Part shown: positions 36,192 through 46,868 of the stretch, piece after piece
Layout of the letters: the number at the start of each line of letters is the position of its first letter
Numbering within the stretch: position 1 is the first letter of the stretch
NCBI GenBank assembly: GCA_030533445.1
Contig: CM060082.1
Span: forward strand, 37,955,817-38,019,816
DNA length: 64,000 nt
Reading direction: 5' to 3'
Source: Cyprinodon diabolis
Taxonomy: Eukaryota; Chordata; Actinopteri; Cyprinodontiformes; Cyprinodontidae
Notes under the pieces: generated by a model
What the model was told of the DNA's origin: nothing
Databases searched by the model: none
What the model saw: only the letters and a program-made list of their open reading frames with translations
Made by a program: the position numbers and the translations under genes

Positions 36192-36720
36192 CATATTTAA
36201 ATTCTTTCTATGGATTGTCAGTTTTTGAATGAGTCATTCTGACAAATGAATATTGTTGTTCTGCTGGAAGGTTAAACTCCAACCTAGACTTAAAGGTATC
36301 TAGTGGAGGACAAAATTCACTTTTTCAATAACTGTGCATGCGGGGATGCTAAAACTGCTCTTTAGACAATACGTTAAACAATCTCCCAAATACACTTAGG
36401 TCTTATATGTATCTTCTGAAGTCTTCTACTCCTTATATATTTGAGAGACGGTATGCTTTTTGCTACTCTCAGCCAATTTCCAAAGTACGGTATATGTTGA
36501 GAAGGTTGGAACCAAATGTGGCTGAAACAGAAGCTCAGAGGAAACATAAATACTAGAAATGTGTATTTGAACCAAGAGTTGATCCTGGGGGATCTTTAAG
36601 CCGAAAGATCGTTCACAATGCCTTTAAGGTTTTTTGGTTTTTCTTCTAGGACTAAACTATATCCACTCATCTTCCATAAACATCACTTTTATTTGGCTTT
36701 CAGGAGAAGACAAAACCCCA
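36192..36720. other. unassigned AT-rich sequence
   Basis: Nothing assignable. Confidence 0.35.
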
Positions 36721-37170
36721 CAGCATAATTCCATTCAATTCAGTTTATTTGTACAGCGCCAATTCACAACACATGTGATCTCAAGGCACTTTACAGAGAT
36801 AATTCAACCAGATCATACAGTCAAATTGATTCAAACTTTCTATCTAGGTAAAACCAGCTGATTGCATATAACCACTGACTCGAAGGCAGTCCCTCCCACC
36901 AAGCATGCTTGTAGCAACAGTGGAGAGAAAAACTCCCGTTTAATAGGAAGAAACCTCGGCTATCAGCCGAGGCCGACTGGGGTTCAAGGAGACAGTAGCA
37001 GTGATACAGAAATAAGCAGAGATACAAAAGGCAACTGTCTACCAGCTCTACAGGCGGCCCCGTCCAGGAAATACACATCAAGGTAGATGAGCTCCGAGCC
37101 AGCTCCCATGTTAGAGGATGAAAGAGCACTTCCAGCCAATCACAGGCAGAGAAACAGGACTAGACCTACA

Positions 37171-38040
37171 GTAAGACAACTTTTATTGTCATTTTGTATG
37201 CACAGATTGTATACAAAATGAAATTTTGTTTTGCACAGCTTTCGTGACTTCTTTATTACTTAAAGTGCAGCAGTGATCGAATGTAAACAGTGTTGGAGAA
37301 AAAAACGCATTGATATGATTAAATATATATTGTGCAATAATGCAGTGTTTTGGTTTGGTGTTGTCAGTGTGATGCAGAGTCTGTGACATGATTTAGAGTT
37401 TTCTCAACAGTTCAGCCGTCTGATGGCGGTGGGGAAGAAGCTGTTTCTGAATCTGCTGGACCTACATTAAATGCTGCGAAGCCTCTTCCCAGAGGGCAGC
37501 AGGGTGGGGGTATAAATGGTCATTGGTTATGTTACAGGCTCAGGACATGCAACACTGAAATGTCTTTTATGGAGGGAAGATGAGCTCCAATGAACTTCTC
37601 TGCTGTTCTCACCACTCTTCTCATCTTCTTCCAGTCTGCAACGCTGCATCCTCTACACCACTACACAGCTGGTCCGAACACTCTCCATGGTGCTTCTGTA
37701 GAAGGTTGTGAGGATGGGTGGGAGCAGGTGGGCTCTCCTCGTCATCCACAGGAAGTGCATGTGCTTTTGTGCCCTTTTAAACAGTGAAGTGGTGTTTACA
37801 GTCCAGGTGAGGTTGTCTGTGATGTGTACCCTCAGAAATTTGGCGCTGCTGACCACCTCTACATGTGAGCTGTTAATGAGCATTGAACATGGTTTGGCCG
37901 GTTCTTCCTCAAGTCAACGATCATTCCCTTCGCCTTCTCTACATTCATGATCAAACTGTTATCTTTGCACTGCTCCACCCCCTCTCTGTAGTCCCTACTG
38001 TGGTTGTCTCTGATAGGGCCCACCACTGTCTCTGAAAAAC
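37171..38040 (-). mobile_element. L2-type LINE, 5'-truncated, nested in copy A
   Basis: On the minus strand it runs from part of the reverse transcriptase region to a tail ending TGACAATAAAAGTTGTCTTA. It separates two halves of copy A, so it is the younger insertion. Truncation at the 5' end is normal for target-primed reverse transcription. Confidence 0.75.
37404..38040 (-). pseudogene. LINE reverse transcriptase C-terminal remnant
   Basis: Conceptual pieces on the minus strand match the C-terminal part of Jockey-superfamily/L2-type LINE polymerases. In order they are: a DYREGVEQ...NVEKAKGMIVD block, then VEVVSSAKFLRVHITDNLTW, then LTTFYRSTMESV, then LLPSGKRLRSI and RNSFFPTAIRRLN. In intact elements this region follows the YxDD polymerase motif and forms the thumb and C-terminal region. 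Frameshifts (for example near 37880) and stops (after 37653 and near 37480) break it. The catalytic core and endonuclease are missing through 5' truncation, so it is inactive. Confidence 0.8.
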
Positions 38041-38360
38041 ACTGTCTCTACACTGAAAAACAGGCAAAGTTCCAACATCTATGTGTTGATGGCAGCAGCA
38101 CATCTGATACTTCTCTCTGGTATGATGTCACAGCCAAACAGGAACAGACCAGATGAAGCTACTATGAGAACATTTAGAGAGCATAAGATCAGAGATTGAG
38201 CTGACAAATTCTTCAGAGTGGGAGAATAGACATAGAACGAGGTTGAATGATAAAAAAGGGTCCCTATTTCCTCCGGCAGTCTAAGCCTATAGCAGCATAA
38301 CTATAGAGATTGTGCTGGATAACATGCTTCCACTATAATTTTTCATGTTTTGTCTGATGT

Positions 38361-39459
38361 AATTGAAAGTCTTTTACATGTAGGCCAAACAGCTTGCATT
38401 GCTTTTTTAACAGTAAAACAATTCTCCAACTATGAAATAACACCCATCTTCTAAAATGTTAGCTTCTAAGACAATAAGACTAACAAGTAATAACAGTAGT
38501 CATGTCTGTATGCATTTTCTTCTTCTATAAGTAAAAGAGGTCTAGGTTAAAATATTAAATAAGTCTCAATTTAAAGCTCCTAAAAGAAGACCATTGATCA
38601 TATTTTTCATGTTATGATCCATGTTTTTTATGGCAGTTCGTACTTTTCAGATCTGTGAGTTCTGCTCATTTATATGAATATTGCTGATGAGTCAGGCCCA
38701 CATCAAACATCTCCTCTTTTATTCCCAGGTGGGTCAGTTCTAGAGCCAGCGGGCTGCTGGAGGCATTGAAAAAGTTTAAACAATTTTTGACCAAAGGAAA
38801 AGATCCAATGAGCCCATCTGAGAGAAAGATGGCTGCCCACAAAAGAGGGAAATGTATCTGAACTAATGTCTGGTTTAGCATCTGTTAGCAGCATGAAAAT
38901 GTTTACAAAAATGTATCTCTGTTCCTATAGATCATTACAGCTGATACAACAGCTTATTAGTCATGATTGCATTAATTCATGTAAATGAACTATTGGCCAA
39001 GCTCGAGAGTAAGAGAAGATAAACTTAACTAACTTCTGAAATCTTGTCATGGTTAGACTCCGTCATTGCAGGGTTTTTCTAAAAGCACAGACCTTTAACT
39101 TTCAATCATTTCAATCACACACAGTAGGATATGACTGTAGTTTAGGCCTGTAAACTACTGTAGGCCTGTAAATAAAGATTTTAATGGAGATTTAAAACAG
39201 AATTTCCTTTTAATATTAAAAATCTTTTCTTTATATATTATTTAAAGAGTAATATGAATTGGCATACAGTAAAGGAACTAAGTGTGAAGTCAGAGATTAA
39301 CAGATGTAATCAAAGACTTTGAGATTAAAATAAATATCACATTAATAAATTCACTGAAAAACAAAAATAGAATAATCCATTAGTAATAGATGTAACACAC
39401 TTCTATTATCTATTTCCAAGAAGTTAACAGATAACCTTTGATCAGCATTTATATATATT
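38361..39459. other. unassigned AT-rich sequence
   Basis: Nothing assignable. Possibly includes more of the bodies of copies A and B, whose 5' limits I cannot set. Confidence 0.35.
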
Positions 39460-39778
39460 ATATTGCAGCCTATATGCATGCATGCAAGGACAGTGGGGAA
39501 GAAAAACTCCCTTTTAACAGGAAGAAACCTCCAGCAAAATCCAGTACAGTGTGAACGGACTTCTGCTGAGACTAACTGGGGGTTCAAGAAGACATAAGCA
39601 GTCACACAAAAGAAACAGGAGTACTGATCCTTCAGTACTTTTGATGTTACAAACGGTAGCGCTAAACTAGGTCCAAACAGTAGGTGGCTCTGTCTAGGAA
39701 ATAAACATTGAAGTAGATGAGCTCTGAGTCGGTATTCATGTAAAAATTATGAAAGAGAGCACATATAGTTAGTCACAG

Positions 39779-40264
39779 TGTCATGATCAGGTAGATTTTA
39801 CTAGCCCAGATGCAGAACTCACAGACCCACAGGTCCCCCAAGTCCAATAGTTTATTGCTTTCTGGCAGGATTTTTCCTGGAGAAGCAGAGAGGACAAGGC
39901 AGGTTAGGTTCAGGTTTACAGGTTTACAGGTTCAGGCAGGCAGGGTGGCTCAGTGCTAACCACGACCAAAGTCAGTTCAGTTCAACAATCCGGCTCAGAG
40001 TGGAGCTCTCACCCAGCTTATATAGGGAGAGCTTAATAATGAGCTGATGGGGATCAGCTGTGAGCGCTGAGCACCAGCTCCCAGAAAAGGATCCACAGCG
40101 CCCTCTGGTGGGCAAGCCTCTGGATCCCAACAGATAAACAGAAGCCCACAACGAGAGATCCACATCGCCCTCTGGAGGGCAGACCCCTGGATCCCAACAG
40201 TAACAGAAGCCCACAGAAAGGGATCCACGTCGCCCTCTGGAGGGCAAACCTCTGGATCCCAACA
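39779..40264 (-). repeat. 3' LTR of the non-autonomous element
   Basis: On the minus strand it contains a TATA box (CCCTATATAAGC, about 40013-40024) and a polyadenylation signal within AGCAATAAACTATTGG (about 39847-39862). Its 5' terminus is a unit of about 65 bp present three times, each starting TGTTGGGATCCAG. Confidence 0.9.
40097..40244 (-). promoter_or_regulatory. three CTCF-like cores in the 3' LTR
   Basis: On the minus strand the cores are CCCACCAGAGGGCGCT (40112-40097), CCCTCCAGAGGGCGAT (40179-40164) and CCCTCCAGAGGGCGAC (40244-40229). The first differs from the canonical CCACCAGGGGGCGC core by one tolerated G-to-A change. All share orientation. CTCF binding itself is inference. Confidence 0.5.
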
Positions 40265-40407
40265 GTACCCCCCCCTTAAGGGCGGATACCAGACGCCCAA
40301 AACCAAAAACAACCCACCCAGGGCGGGCGGAGGGGCCAGGTACAGAAACAGAACAGGGTCCAGAAATCAAAACAACCCATCCAGGGTGGGCGAGGACAGG
40401 GAAAGTC

Positions 40408-41142
40408 TCAGGTGGCCGGCCGTGGGCCCGGAGGCAAGGCAGAGTCCCAGGTGGCCGGCCGTGGGGCCGGCAGCAGGGCAGACACTCCGGGGGCCGGAGT
40501 CTCATAACCCGTAGGGACCTTGTAGGAGGACGCCACCTCCGCTTCAGCAGGAAGCACCGAGGACAACGCCGCCTCCGCTTCTGCAGGAAGCTCCGAGGAG
40601 AACGCCGTCTCTGCATCTGCAGGAAGCTCCGAGGAGAACGCCGTCTCTGCTTTTGCAGGAAGCTCCGAGGAGAACGCCGTCTCTGCTTCTGCAGGAAGCT
40701 CCGAGGAGAACGCTGTCTCTTCTTCTGCAGGAAGCTCCGAGGATTGCGGCTCCGAATCAGGAACACAGGAAACCACCGACTGTGGCTCCGAATCAGGAAC
40801 TGAAGAGGCCGCCGATTGCGACTCCACATCAGGAACATCGGAAACCGCCGACTGCGGCTCCGAAACAGGAACAGAGAAAGCTGCCGATTGCTGTTCCGAA
40901 TCAGGAACACCGGAAACCACCGACTGTGGCTCCGATTCAGGAGTCTCTGGAAGACACAGAGCAGGCTCAGGGGTCTCCAGACGGCTCAGAGCAGGCTCAG
41001 GGGTCTCCATAAGTTCCAGCCATCGACGGAACGAAACTGTCCAGGGTGGTTCCGTTGAATTAGTCCGTCGGTCATCAAACTTCCCCAGGAGTGCGTCGAA
41101 TGAGTCTGCAGGGCTAGTCAGTTGGCCGGATTGTTCTTTCAT
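40408..41142 (-). CDS. acidic-repeat ORF of the non-autonomous LTR element (244 aa)
   Basis: Product of unknown function. The start chosen is the ATG overlapping the last bases of the 5' LTR (ATGAAAGAACAATCC), since the frame upstream lies in untranslated LTR. Residues 1 to about 60 are non-repetitive (SFDALLGKFDDRR, then FRRWLELMETPEP). Then come three tandem arrays: TPEPAL-type units, about seven VPDSEPQS-type units, and seven SELPAEAETAFS-type units, ending in a Pro-rich tail. It is strongly acidic with no Cys-His knuckle, protease or polymerase motif and no membrane segment. The long intact frame, despite repeats prone to slippage, suggests recent selection or recent insertion. It may stand in for Gag or be a by-product of the repeats. 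Confidence 0.6.
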   Translation of the reverse strand: MKEQSGQLTSPADSFDALLGKFDDRRTNSTEPPWTVSFRRWLELMETPEPALSRLETPEPALCLPETPESEPQSVVSGVPDSEQQSAAFSVPVSEPQSAVSDVPDVESQSAASSVPDSEPQSVVSCVPDSEPQSSELPAEEETAFSSELPAEAETAFSSELPAKAETAFSSELPADAETAFSSELPAEAEAALSSVLPAEAEVASSYKVPTGYETPAPGVSALLPAPRPATWDSALPPGPRPAT

Positions 41143-41618
41143 GATCAGGTAGGTTTTACTAGCCCAGATGCAGAACTCACAGACCCACAGGCAGGATAAA
41201 GTCCAATAGTTTATTGCTTTCTGGCAGGATTTTTCCTGGAGAAGCAGAGAGGACAAGGCAGGTTAGGTTCAGGTTTACAGGTTCAGGCAGGCAGGGTGGC
41301 TCAGGCTTGCTAACCACGACCAAAGTCAGTTCAGTTCAACAATCCGGCTCAGAGTGGAGCTCTCACCTAGCTTATATAGGGAGAGCTTAATAATGAGCTG
41401 ATGGGGATCAGCTGTGAGCGCTGAGCACCAGCTCCCAGGAAAGGATCCACAGCGCCCTCTGGTGGGCAAGCCTCTGGATCCCAACAGATAAACAGTAGCC
41501 CACAACAAGGGATCCACATCGCCCTCTGGAGGGCAAACCCCTGGATCCCAACAGTAACAGAAGCCCACAGAAAGGGATCCACGTCGCCCTCTGGAGGGCA
41601 AACCTCTGGATCCCAACA
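41137..41618 (-). repeat. 5' LTR of the non-autonomous element
   Basis: Partner of 39779-40264, with the same TATA box, AATAAA signal and triplicated terminus. It differs by an 8-bp deletion in a GGTTTACA tandem, a few substitutions and a short replaced segment (CAGGATAAAGTCC for TCCCCCAAGTCC). Confidence 0.9.
41451..41598 (-). promoter_or_regulatory. three CTCF-like cores in the 5' LTR
   Basis: The same triplet as in the 3' LTR, at 41466-41451, 41533-41518 and 41598-41583, again all on the minus strand. With the other LTR this makes six similarly oriented cores within 1.5 kb. Confidence 0.5.
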
Positions 41619-41930
41619 CACAGTCAAAGCTGAGACAAAAGCTATCCCCAGGAAAGAAATAGGACTAAAAACTGAACAATACACTATCATCTATAATGGA
41701 AAGCTGATGTCTCCGGTGAAGATGGTGTCACAGCTAAACAAATTAAGTCGCCTTGGAAGAGCAAAAGAATAGACATAAAGTTAAGGGTCGTATTAACAAA
41801 TAATGCAGAAAGGAGACGTAACATTAACTAGATTAATGAAAAGTTGTCCTAATGTCCTCCACCAGCCTTTGCCTATAACAGCATAACATTGTAGATTAGG
41901 ATACATTTAGACATTCTTACTATAGGCTTT

Positions 41931-42877
41931 ATCAAAATGGAATGATTTAACCCTAGTCATAAAAGTAATCAGGGTGTCTGCCTCGAGAATCAAAATTTTA
42001 TAAGTTTAAATTAAATGTTAAAATATTTAAAGTTAACTATTAGATATTGTGTTAAACTGACATTAAAATATTTGAATTACAGTAAATTGGCTTTATTGGC
42101 TGACTAGGAAGCCTGAGTGTTATAAGAAAACATTTATTTTAGACAGGAAGTCATTGAATATTGACTTGAACTTGACTTCAACATCTTCCGATGTGACTTG
42201 TATATGTGCCAGGGAATTATAAAATGTATTAAACTAACCTCTTGAAGAAAAGGGACTCAACTATCTTGAAGGACTTGAAACTAATTTTAGCCCTTTTCCT
42301 CCCCCAAAAGACTTGAGACCTAATTTGGAGTTGTATATTAAACATGTTAACCTGGACTTGGAATAAATCACTTGATAATTTCACTGGTATTTTCCTTCAA
42401 AGACTTGAGTTAATCATGTACATGCTAGGGATAAGATTGAGTATAAAAACTGGTGAACATTTCTGAGTTCCGGCTGCAAGTAAAGTAATAAAGTTTCAGT
42501 AAATATTCAGTTTCTTTGCTCCTGCTTCTTGGATTACAATAACCATGGCCCCAAACAATAAACTATCCTGTATGAGGTATCTCCCTTTAGGGTGAAAGAA
42601 AAGAACATGTCTTGGCAAGCAGTTACAGGAGATCCTACTTATGCAAATGATCACAGAACGTTACCTTTCGGAGACATGCAGACAGTGTTTAGTGGAACAC
42701 AGCCCCAAAGTCTCAGTTATGCGTTATCAGCAAAATCATAAAAATACCGGGAAGTCTGATGGTGGTTGCCAGATGTCTTGGTGGTTATGGCCATGAAGAT
42801 GATTGCAGGGTGATTTTTGCATGAGTGTGTTAAGATATAAAGGCTCCCCGCTCTCTGCTGTGTCTGCACACATGAAC
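41931..42877. other. unassigned AT-rich sequence
   Basis: Nothing assignable. Confidence 0.35.
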
Positions 42878-42908
42878 AGGAACCGCAGACGTTCCGTCTG
42901 CGGTTCCT
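42878..42908. repeat. perfect 14-bp hairpin, 3-nt loop
   Basis: AGGAACCGCAGACG and its exact complement are separated by TTC. GC-rich compared with its surroundings. No target duplication. Confidence 0.85.
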
Positions 42909-43336
42909 CGGTGGAATCAAATGAAAATACATAGGTGGTTTATCTTTTCTACTGCTTAACACACTGAGATTGGAAAAAAGGGACAGGTAGAAAGCTCAGT
43001 ATTTAGAGATGTCCCTGAAAACATGAAAGCCGACAACAAACTTTACTTTGATTTAACAGAGACCACTATAATCCTCAAATTAAAAAGGGAATATAACTAC
43101 TGGACAAAGTTAGGTGCCACAATGATTTCAAACCATCTTCCGCCTTTAAGAAGGAGAGGAAAACATTGGACGCCTTTCCAGGAGTGATGAATGGGGCCTT
43201 TCCATTGAGCTTCCAAAATAAAGGAGTAAAATAACATGGGTGTGTGAGGAATTCTGCGTGAATGAATTGTTTTGGCTGTGATCCAGAGTGTTCCTCCAGC
43301 AGAGCCAGTTAAAACACAGAGAGTGGAATTGCTCAT

Positions 43337-43405
43337 TGTTCTGTGTGTGTGTATGTGTGGTGGTAGTGGTGGTGGTGGTGGGGGGGGGGGGGGGGGGGGG
43401 GGGGG
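43337..43405. repeat. TG / GGT / poly-G microsatellite
   Basis: A TG run passes into GGT triplets and then a run of about 26 G residues (43380-43405). The poly-G length is likely to be unreliable in any assembly. The Gly-rich frames over it are artefacts. Confidence 0.9.
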
Positions 43406-44129
43406 TTATCCGGCCCAGAGCTCAGATTTGTGCTCACAAGACAAAAGCAGGGAAATTAAATAGTAAAACAAGCTGGGATGGGAGTGAGGATGTGTCATCC
43501 TGCTTGGGTTGAGGCGATGTGATGGCGAGGTTACACAGGGTTGGCGACATGTCCTTGGGGAGATAAGCTGAAATTTAATAAGAACCTTCACAAGTTCAGA
43601 CAAGTACTGTAATCTGCACTGACTACAAAAACAGTTGGGTGAACCCCCCTTCAAAATACACACTTCCCTTTAAGATTTTTTTTGTCTTGAAAATGTCTTG
43701 TTTACCACTGAGGCTTCTCGGGTGGAGAACAATGTCTAGAAGCCTGCAGTTGTCTTGTGTTCCTTTAAAGGTAATGCAACATTCATCAGTTGCAAAGCAT
43801 CACCCCCCGTTTCCTTTTCTATCAACTTGCCAATAAACTATCCTCATGCCCCCAGTTATTTTGTATCCCTCCATTCCCATGGAAAAGCTATTTGGTTTCA
43901 CTCTTTCTGTGCAGCTTCAGGTAAAGAGTCCAAATCACATGAGCCATTATGATCCAATCAGCACTGGTGCCAGAAGCAGGAACCCCTTAGTTTCCTGCTT
44001 TCAGTTGTGGAACTGAAAATGACTTAAATATTTTGGGAAAGAAGAGTATATTTTATTCTTTCTTTCTTCATCATTTTGCCATAACAAAAGAAGTTGAGGC
44101 AGTTTTATATTAATGTGTTGCTATTTTCT
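43406..44129. other. unassigned sequence
   Basis: Nothing assignable. Confidence 0.35.
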
Positions 44130-44460
44130 TTTAATGCTGTTAAATGCAATGTGTTTTTTGCAATGTGTGTTTGATGTGATGGACCAACACAAACAGACAT
44201 ATATACTATATTGAAAGGCAAAAAGATATTAAAAATGATTTAGCGTTTTGCAAAAGCTTCAAAGAGGACTATAATGAACAAACCGGCATCTTGATATCAA
44301 AGGAACAGAGTACTGTAGATAAGTCTGGGAGAAAGCTGTGAAAACGTATGAAGCAGGGTTAGGTCATAAAGCATAGCCCAAGCTAAATGGATTCCAGTAG
44401 AGAACTGGGAGAAAATATGTCAGCTTCAGGGGACCTTAACAGAGTTGTATAAAGTGCATG
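44130..44460 (+). mobile_element. degraded non-autonomous Tc1/mariner-like element
   Basis: TGTGATGGACCAACACAAAC is the subterminal block of a common fish Tc1-type family. It is followed by CAAAGAGGACTATAATGAAC and GAAGCAGGGTTAGGTCATAA, which match the internal sequence that I recall from the same family. No intact frame. Ends not resolved. Confidence 0.55.
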
Positions 44461-46864
44461 GTGGAATTTCTGGTTACAGGCGTCCAGAAACTACATGCAG
44501 GCAGTGGGGATGCTTGCTGGAAACTTTATTGGAGCCAAGTCTCTTCTGGGAACCAATTCACAGATACCTGGAAAACGTTTTATGGTTTTAATATTTCATA
44601 TATGGGATACATAAAAAGTAAAAAAAAAAAAAAAAATCAGACAATACATGATTTTCCTATGGCGGCATGTAAAATTTGAGCTACATCTTGTAGTGGGATG
44701 GGTTGCTATATACAGAATATTTATGCATTGAAAAATATGTTTTCACTCAGATGTTTAAAAAGACAGTTTTACTGTACATAGTTTGGTTGGAACTGTCAAT
44801 ATAAGTAAAACCAGTTAATTAATTTTTATGTGAACCACAGATGTACACCACCTACACTTATGTACACCTATAACTTATGTTTAAATGTGTTTCAGTTTCA
44901 ACTCTACACGGTATCAATCTGGAAAGCCTCGTGTTCGCTAAAGGGAGGGTCATTAAGTAAAATTCTTCGAGCTGACTGGATACCTTTATCCCCTCTCAGG
45001 TTTTTAGCCAATCACAGCAACAGAAGCAGCTGAGATGTGTCACATTTTTATTGTGTTTCACCATTGGGAGAGTTAACTGATAAATCAAGCTATTACCAAA
45101 TCCACTCAAGAGAAAGGCGCAAACATTTTCCTATCCACAAAAAGCAAAAAACACTTACTTCTTTACCAAGTTTTCTAAAAAGAAATAGAGGGTATTCCAG
45201 CTAAAACGGCTGCAGCCATGTTTGTCTTGCTGCAGCCTTCCGCCTCTGGTTGATATGTTGCATTTCATAGATCCGAAAGTTTTCTTTATCAAGGCCAATG
45301 CTTTTGCTGGCTCCTGGCAAGATGTATTTTTGGGAGTTTTTGAGAACTCACAAATCTCCCGACAATTCATCTTGCTTGCAAAGTAAGGGTTATGTTACGT
45401 TGCACTAGTTTTATTGATTTTTCTTATTTTGGAGCTGGAACATTCATTAAATGACACTGTTGCATCCACAGATGCTTTCTCCCAGCTGTTGTTAGAACCA
45501 TTGCTGCTCCCAAAAGTGTCCTGCAAGTGTTTACAACCAAGCCGCTGGTTGCACAGATTCCTAATATGTGTTTCTCATCTGCTAAATTTGTCTAATGATT
45601 ACTGCTCTGTGAATGTTTGTTTTATACAATTATGTCTATTGCAGAGTTCTCCATATTTATCTTTTTCTGTCTTTTAAAGTTGAAAAATTAAAGATTTTTT
45701 TGGATGTTTTCTTTCTTCTCTCCTCTTCTGTATAGTACAATTGTACTTCTTTTTCTTAGGTCTACTTCTTTTTGCCACAATTAAACCATAAATTCCGATT
45801 TTTTTTCTTTTCTATTCGATTCTATTCTATGGTATTATTTGAGGTTTGCAATATGTAATGTAGGAGGCCAAGCATACACCTAGAAGATGAAGTAGAGCAA
45901 AGGCTTGTAAGATAATTTTATAATTTTTCGTGCACTAAGACATTGACTTGAACAATCACAGTGAGCTATGGTAATGGCAGCAATCTGCAATCAGCAAATT
46001 TTATTTGGGGCAAGAATGTAAAAAAAAAGTTCAAATACATTCTCCATACTTACAAAATAATCACAGCTGGAACAGCCATTTCAAACCAAAGACATAAAGA
46101 TGGTACAATGTTAAAAAAAAATGTACAATGCAAAAAATGAAATATCATAATCTTGCTCAAACTTCTCATTCCCATCTCATATAAAGCATCTAAATTCCAT
46201 TTCTGCCTGGAAAGCACAAAACAGCACAAAACTTCTCCGAAAACCCCTTTTAACAAGCTTGTGTCAAAGAATTTTGAATAAGAAAGAAACATATATTGAT
46301 CATCCTAATTATTCTATAAAAATAAAACAAAAATATTTATTTGGCCTATTCAGCTGGATTAATGTATCGCTGCTTTATATCCTCTAAAATCTACATATTA
46401 ATTTCACCAGCTAGTACATGAAAAAATATGAGTATTCAACAAGCTAATGCATAGTGTGTGAAAACATCAGTCAATGATAGTGGAAATAAATTGAAGGACA
46501 CATTCTGCTACCTTTCAGCTGTTGCGCCCCCCCATGCCTCACCCTATAGCTGTTCACAGTGAGCTCTCCAGAGATAAGCCTTTCCTTCATGTGCTGTGTC
46601 TCAGCACAGATTACATGACCGAGTAGGATTCCCCAAACGACTGCCTCCTCATCCCCTACATTTCCTGGACATAAACAAGGAAGATGCCGGGGAGAGCAAA
46701 CAGGCTTTCACTGTGCTCTGTATCTTTGTAATCCCATATGGCAGAGCTGTACATTGAACAGGCTTACAATTCACTGAGCCTGAAACGGTTCAACCAGTGA
46801 TGGAAAGAGTCACAGAAATTTGTTGGGAAGAGCTAACAAATAAAAGCTATAAATGGACACACAC
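44461..46864. other. unassigned AT-rich sequence
   Basis: A poly-A tract at about 44620-44635 and a CTATT-rich stretch at 45812-45832 could be a LINE tail. 46500-46830 is more complex. No gene is seen. Confidence 0.35.
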
Positions 46865-46868
46865 TTAA

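Larger units (their letters stand above)
36722..38360 (-). mobile_element. teleost retroelement copy A, 3' region, interrupted
   Basis: On the minus strand it ends CATGTGTTGTGAATTGGCGC followed by an AAATAAACTGAATTGAATGG tail. Upstream are AAAGTGCCTTGAGAT, the GGGAGTTTTTCTCTCCACTG block and, beyond an insertion, GTTATGCTGCTATAGGCTTA. The same order is seen in copy B (39460-41930), and the same tail is at 58374-58600. This is the 3' untranslated region of an abundant non-LTR element. A second LINE (37171-38040) interrupts it. Confidence 0.75.
39779..41618 (-). mobile_element. complete non-autonomous LTR retrotransposon (1840 bp)
   Basis: Two nearly identical LTRs bound an 872-bp interior, and the 5-bp target duplication CACAG is exact (39774-39778 and 41619-41623). 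On the minus strand the LTR starts TGTTGGGATCC and ends GATCATGACA (altered to ATGAAA in the 5' copy). A polypurine tract AAGGGGGGGGTAC lies directly before the 3' LTR, as in Gypsy-type elements. No gag core, protease, reverse transcriptase or integrase is present; one ORF (41142-40408) fills most of the interior. It must depend on another element's enzymes. LTR differences are few (under ten substitutions plus small indels by eye), so it is young. Confidence 0.9.
39460..41930 (-). mobile_element. teleost retroelement copy B, interrupted by an LTR element
   Basis: The left part (39460-39778) shares GGAAGAAAAACTCCC/AGGAAGAAACCT blocks and TAGATGAGCTC with copy A. The right part (41624-41930) shares GATGGTGTCACAGC, AGAATAGACATA and CCTATAACAGCATAAC with copy A at 38120-38300. 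The two parts are contiguous in copy A apart from its own insertion. The 1840 bp between them is the LTR element 39779-41618. Confidence 0.7.

Noticed and set aside
39972..40910. 312-codon minus-strand frame rich in Arg/Ser/Pro
   Set aside because: It overlaps the 41142-40408 frame and the 3' LTR in another frame; its RSPRSFLQK repeats are the out-of-frame reading of the same DNA repeats.
43272..43512. Gly/Val-rich frames
   Set aside because: Products of the TG/GGT/poly-G microsatellite.
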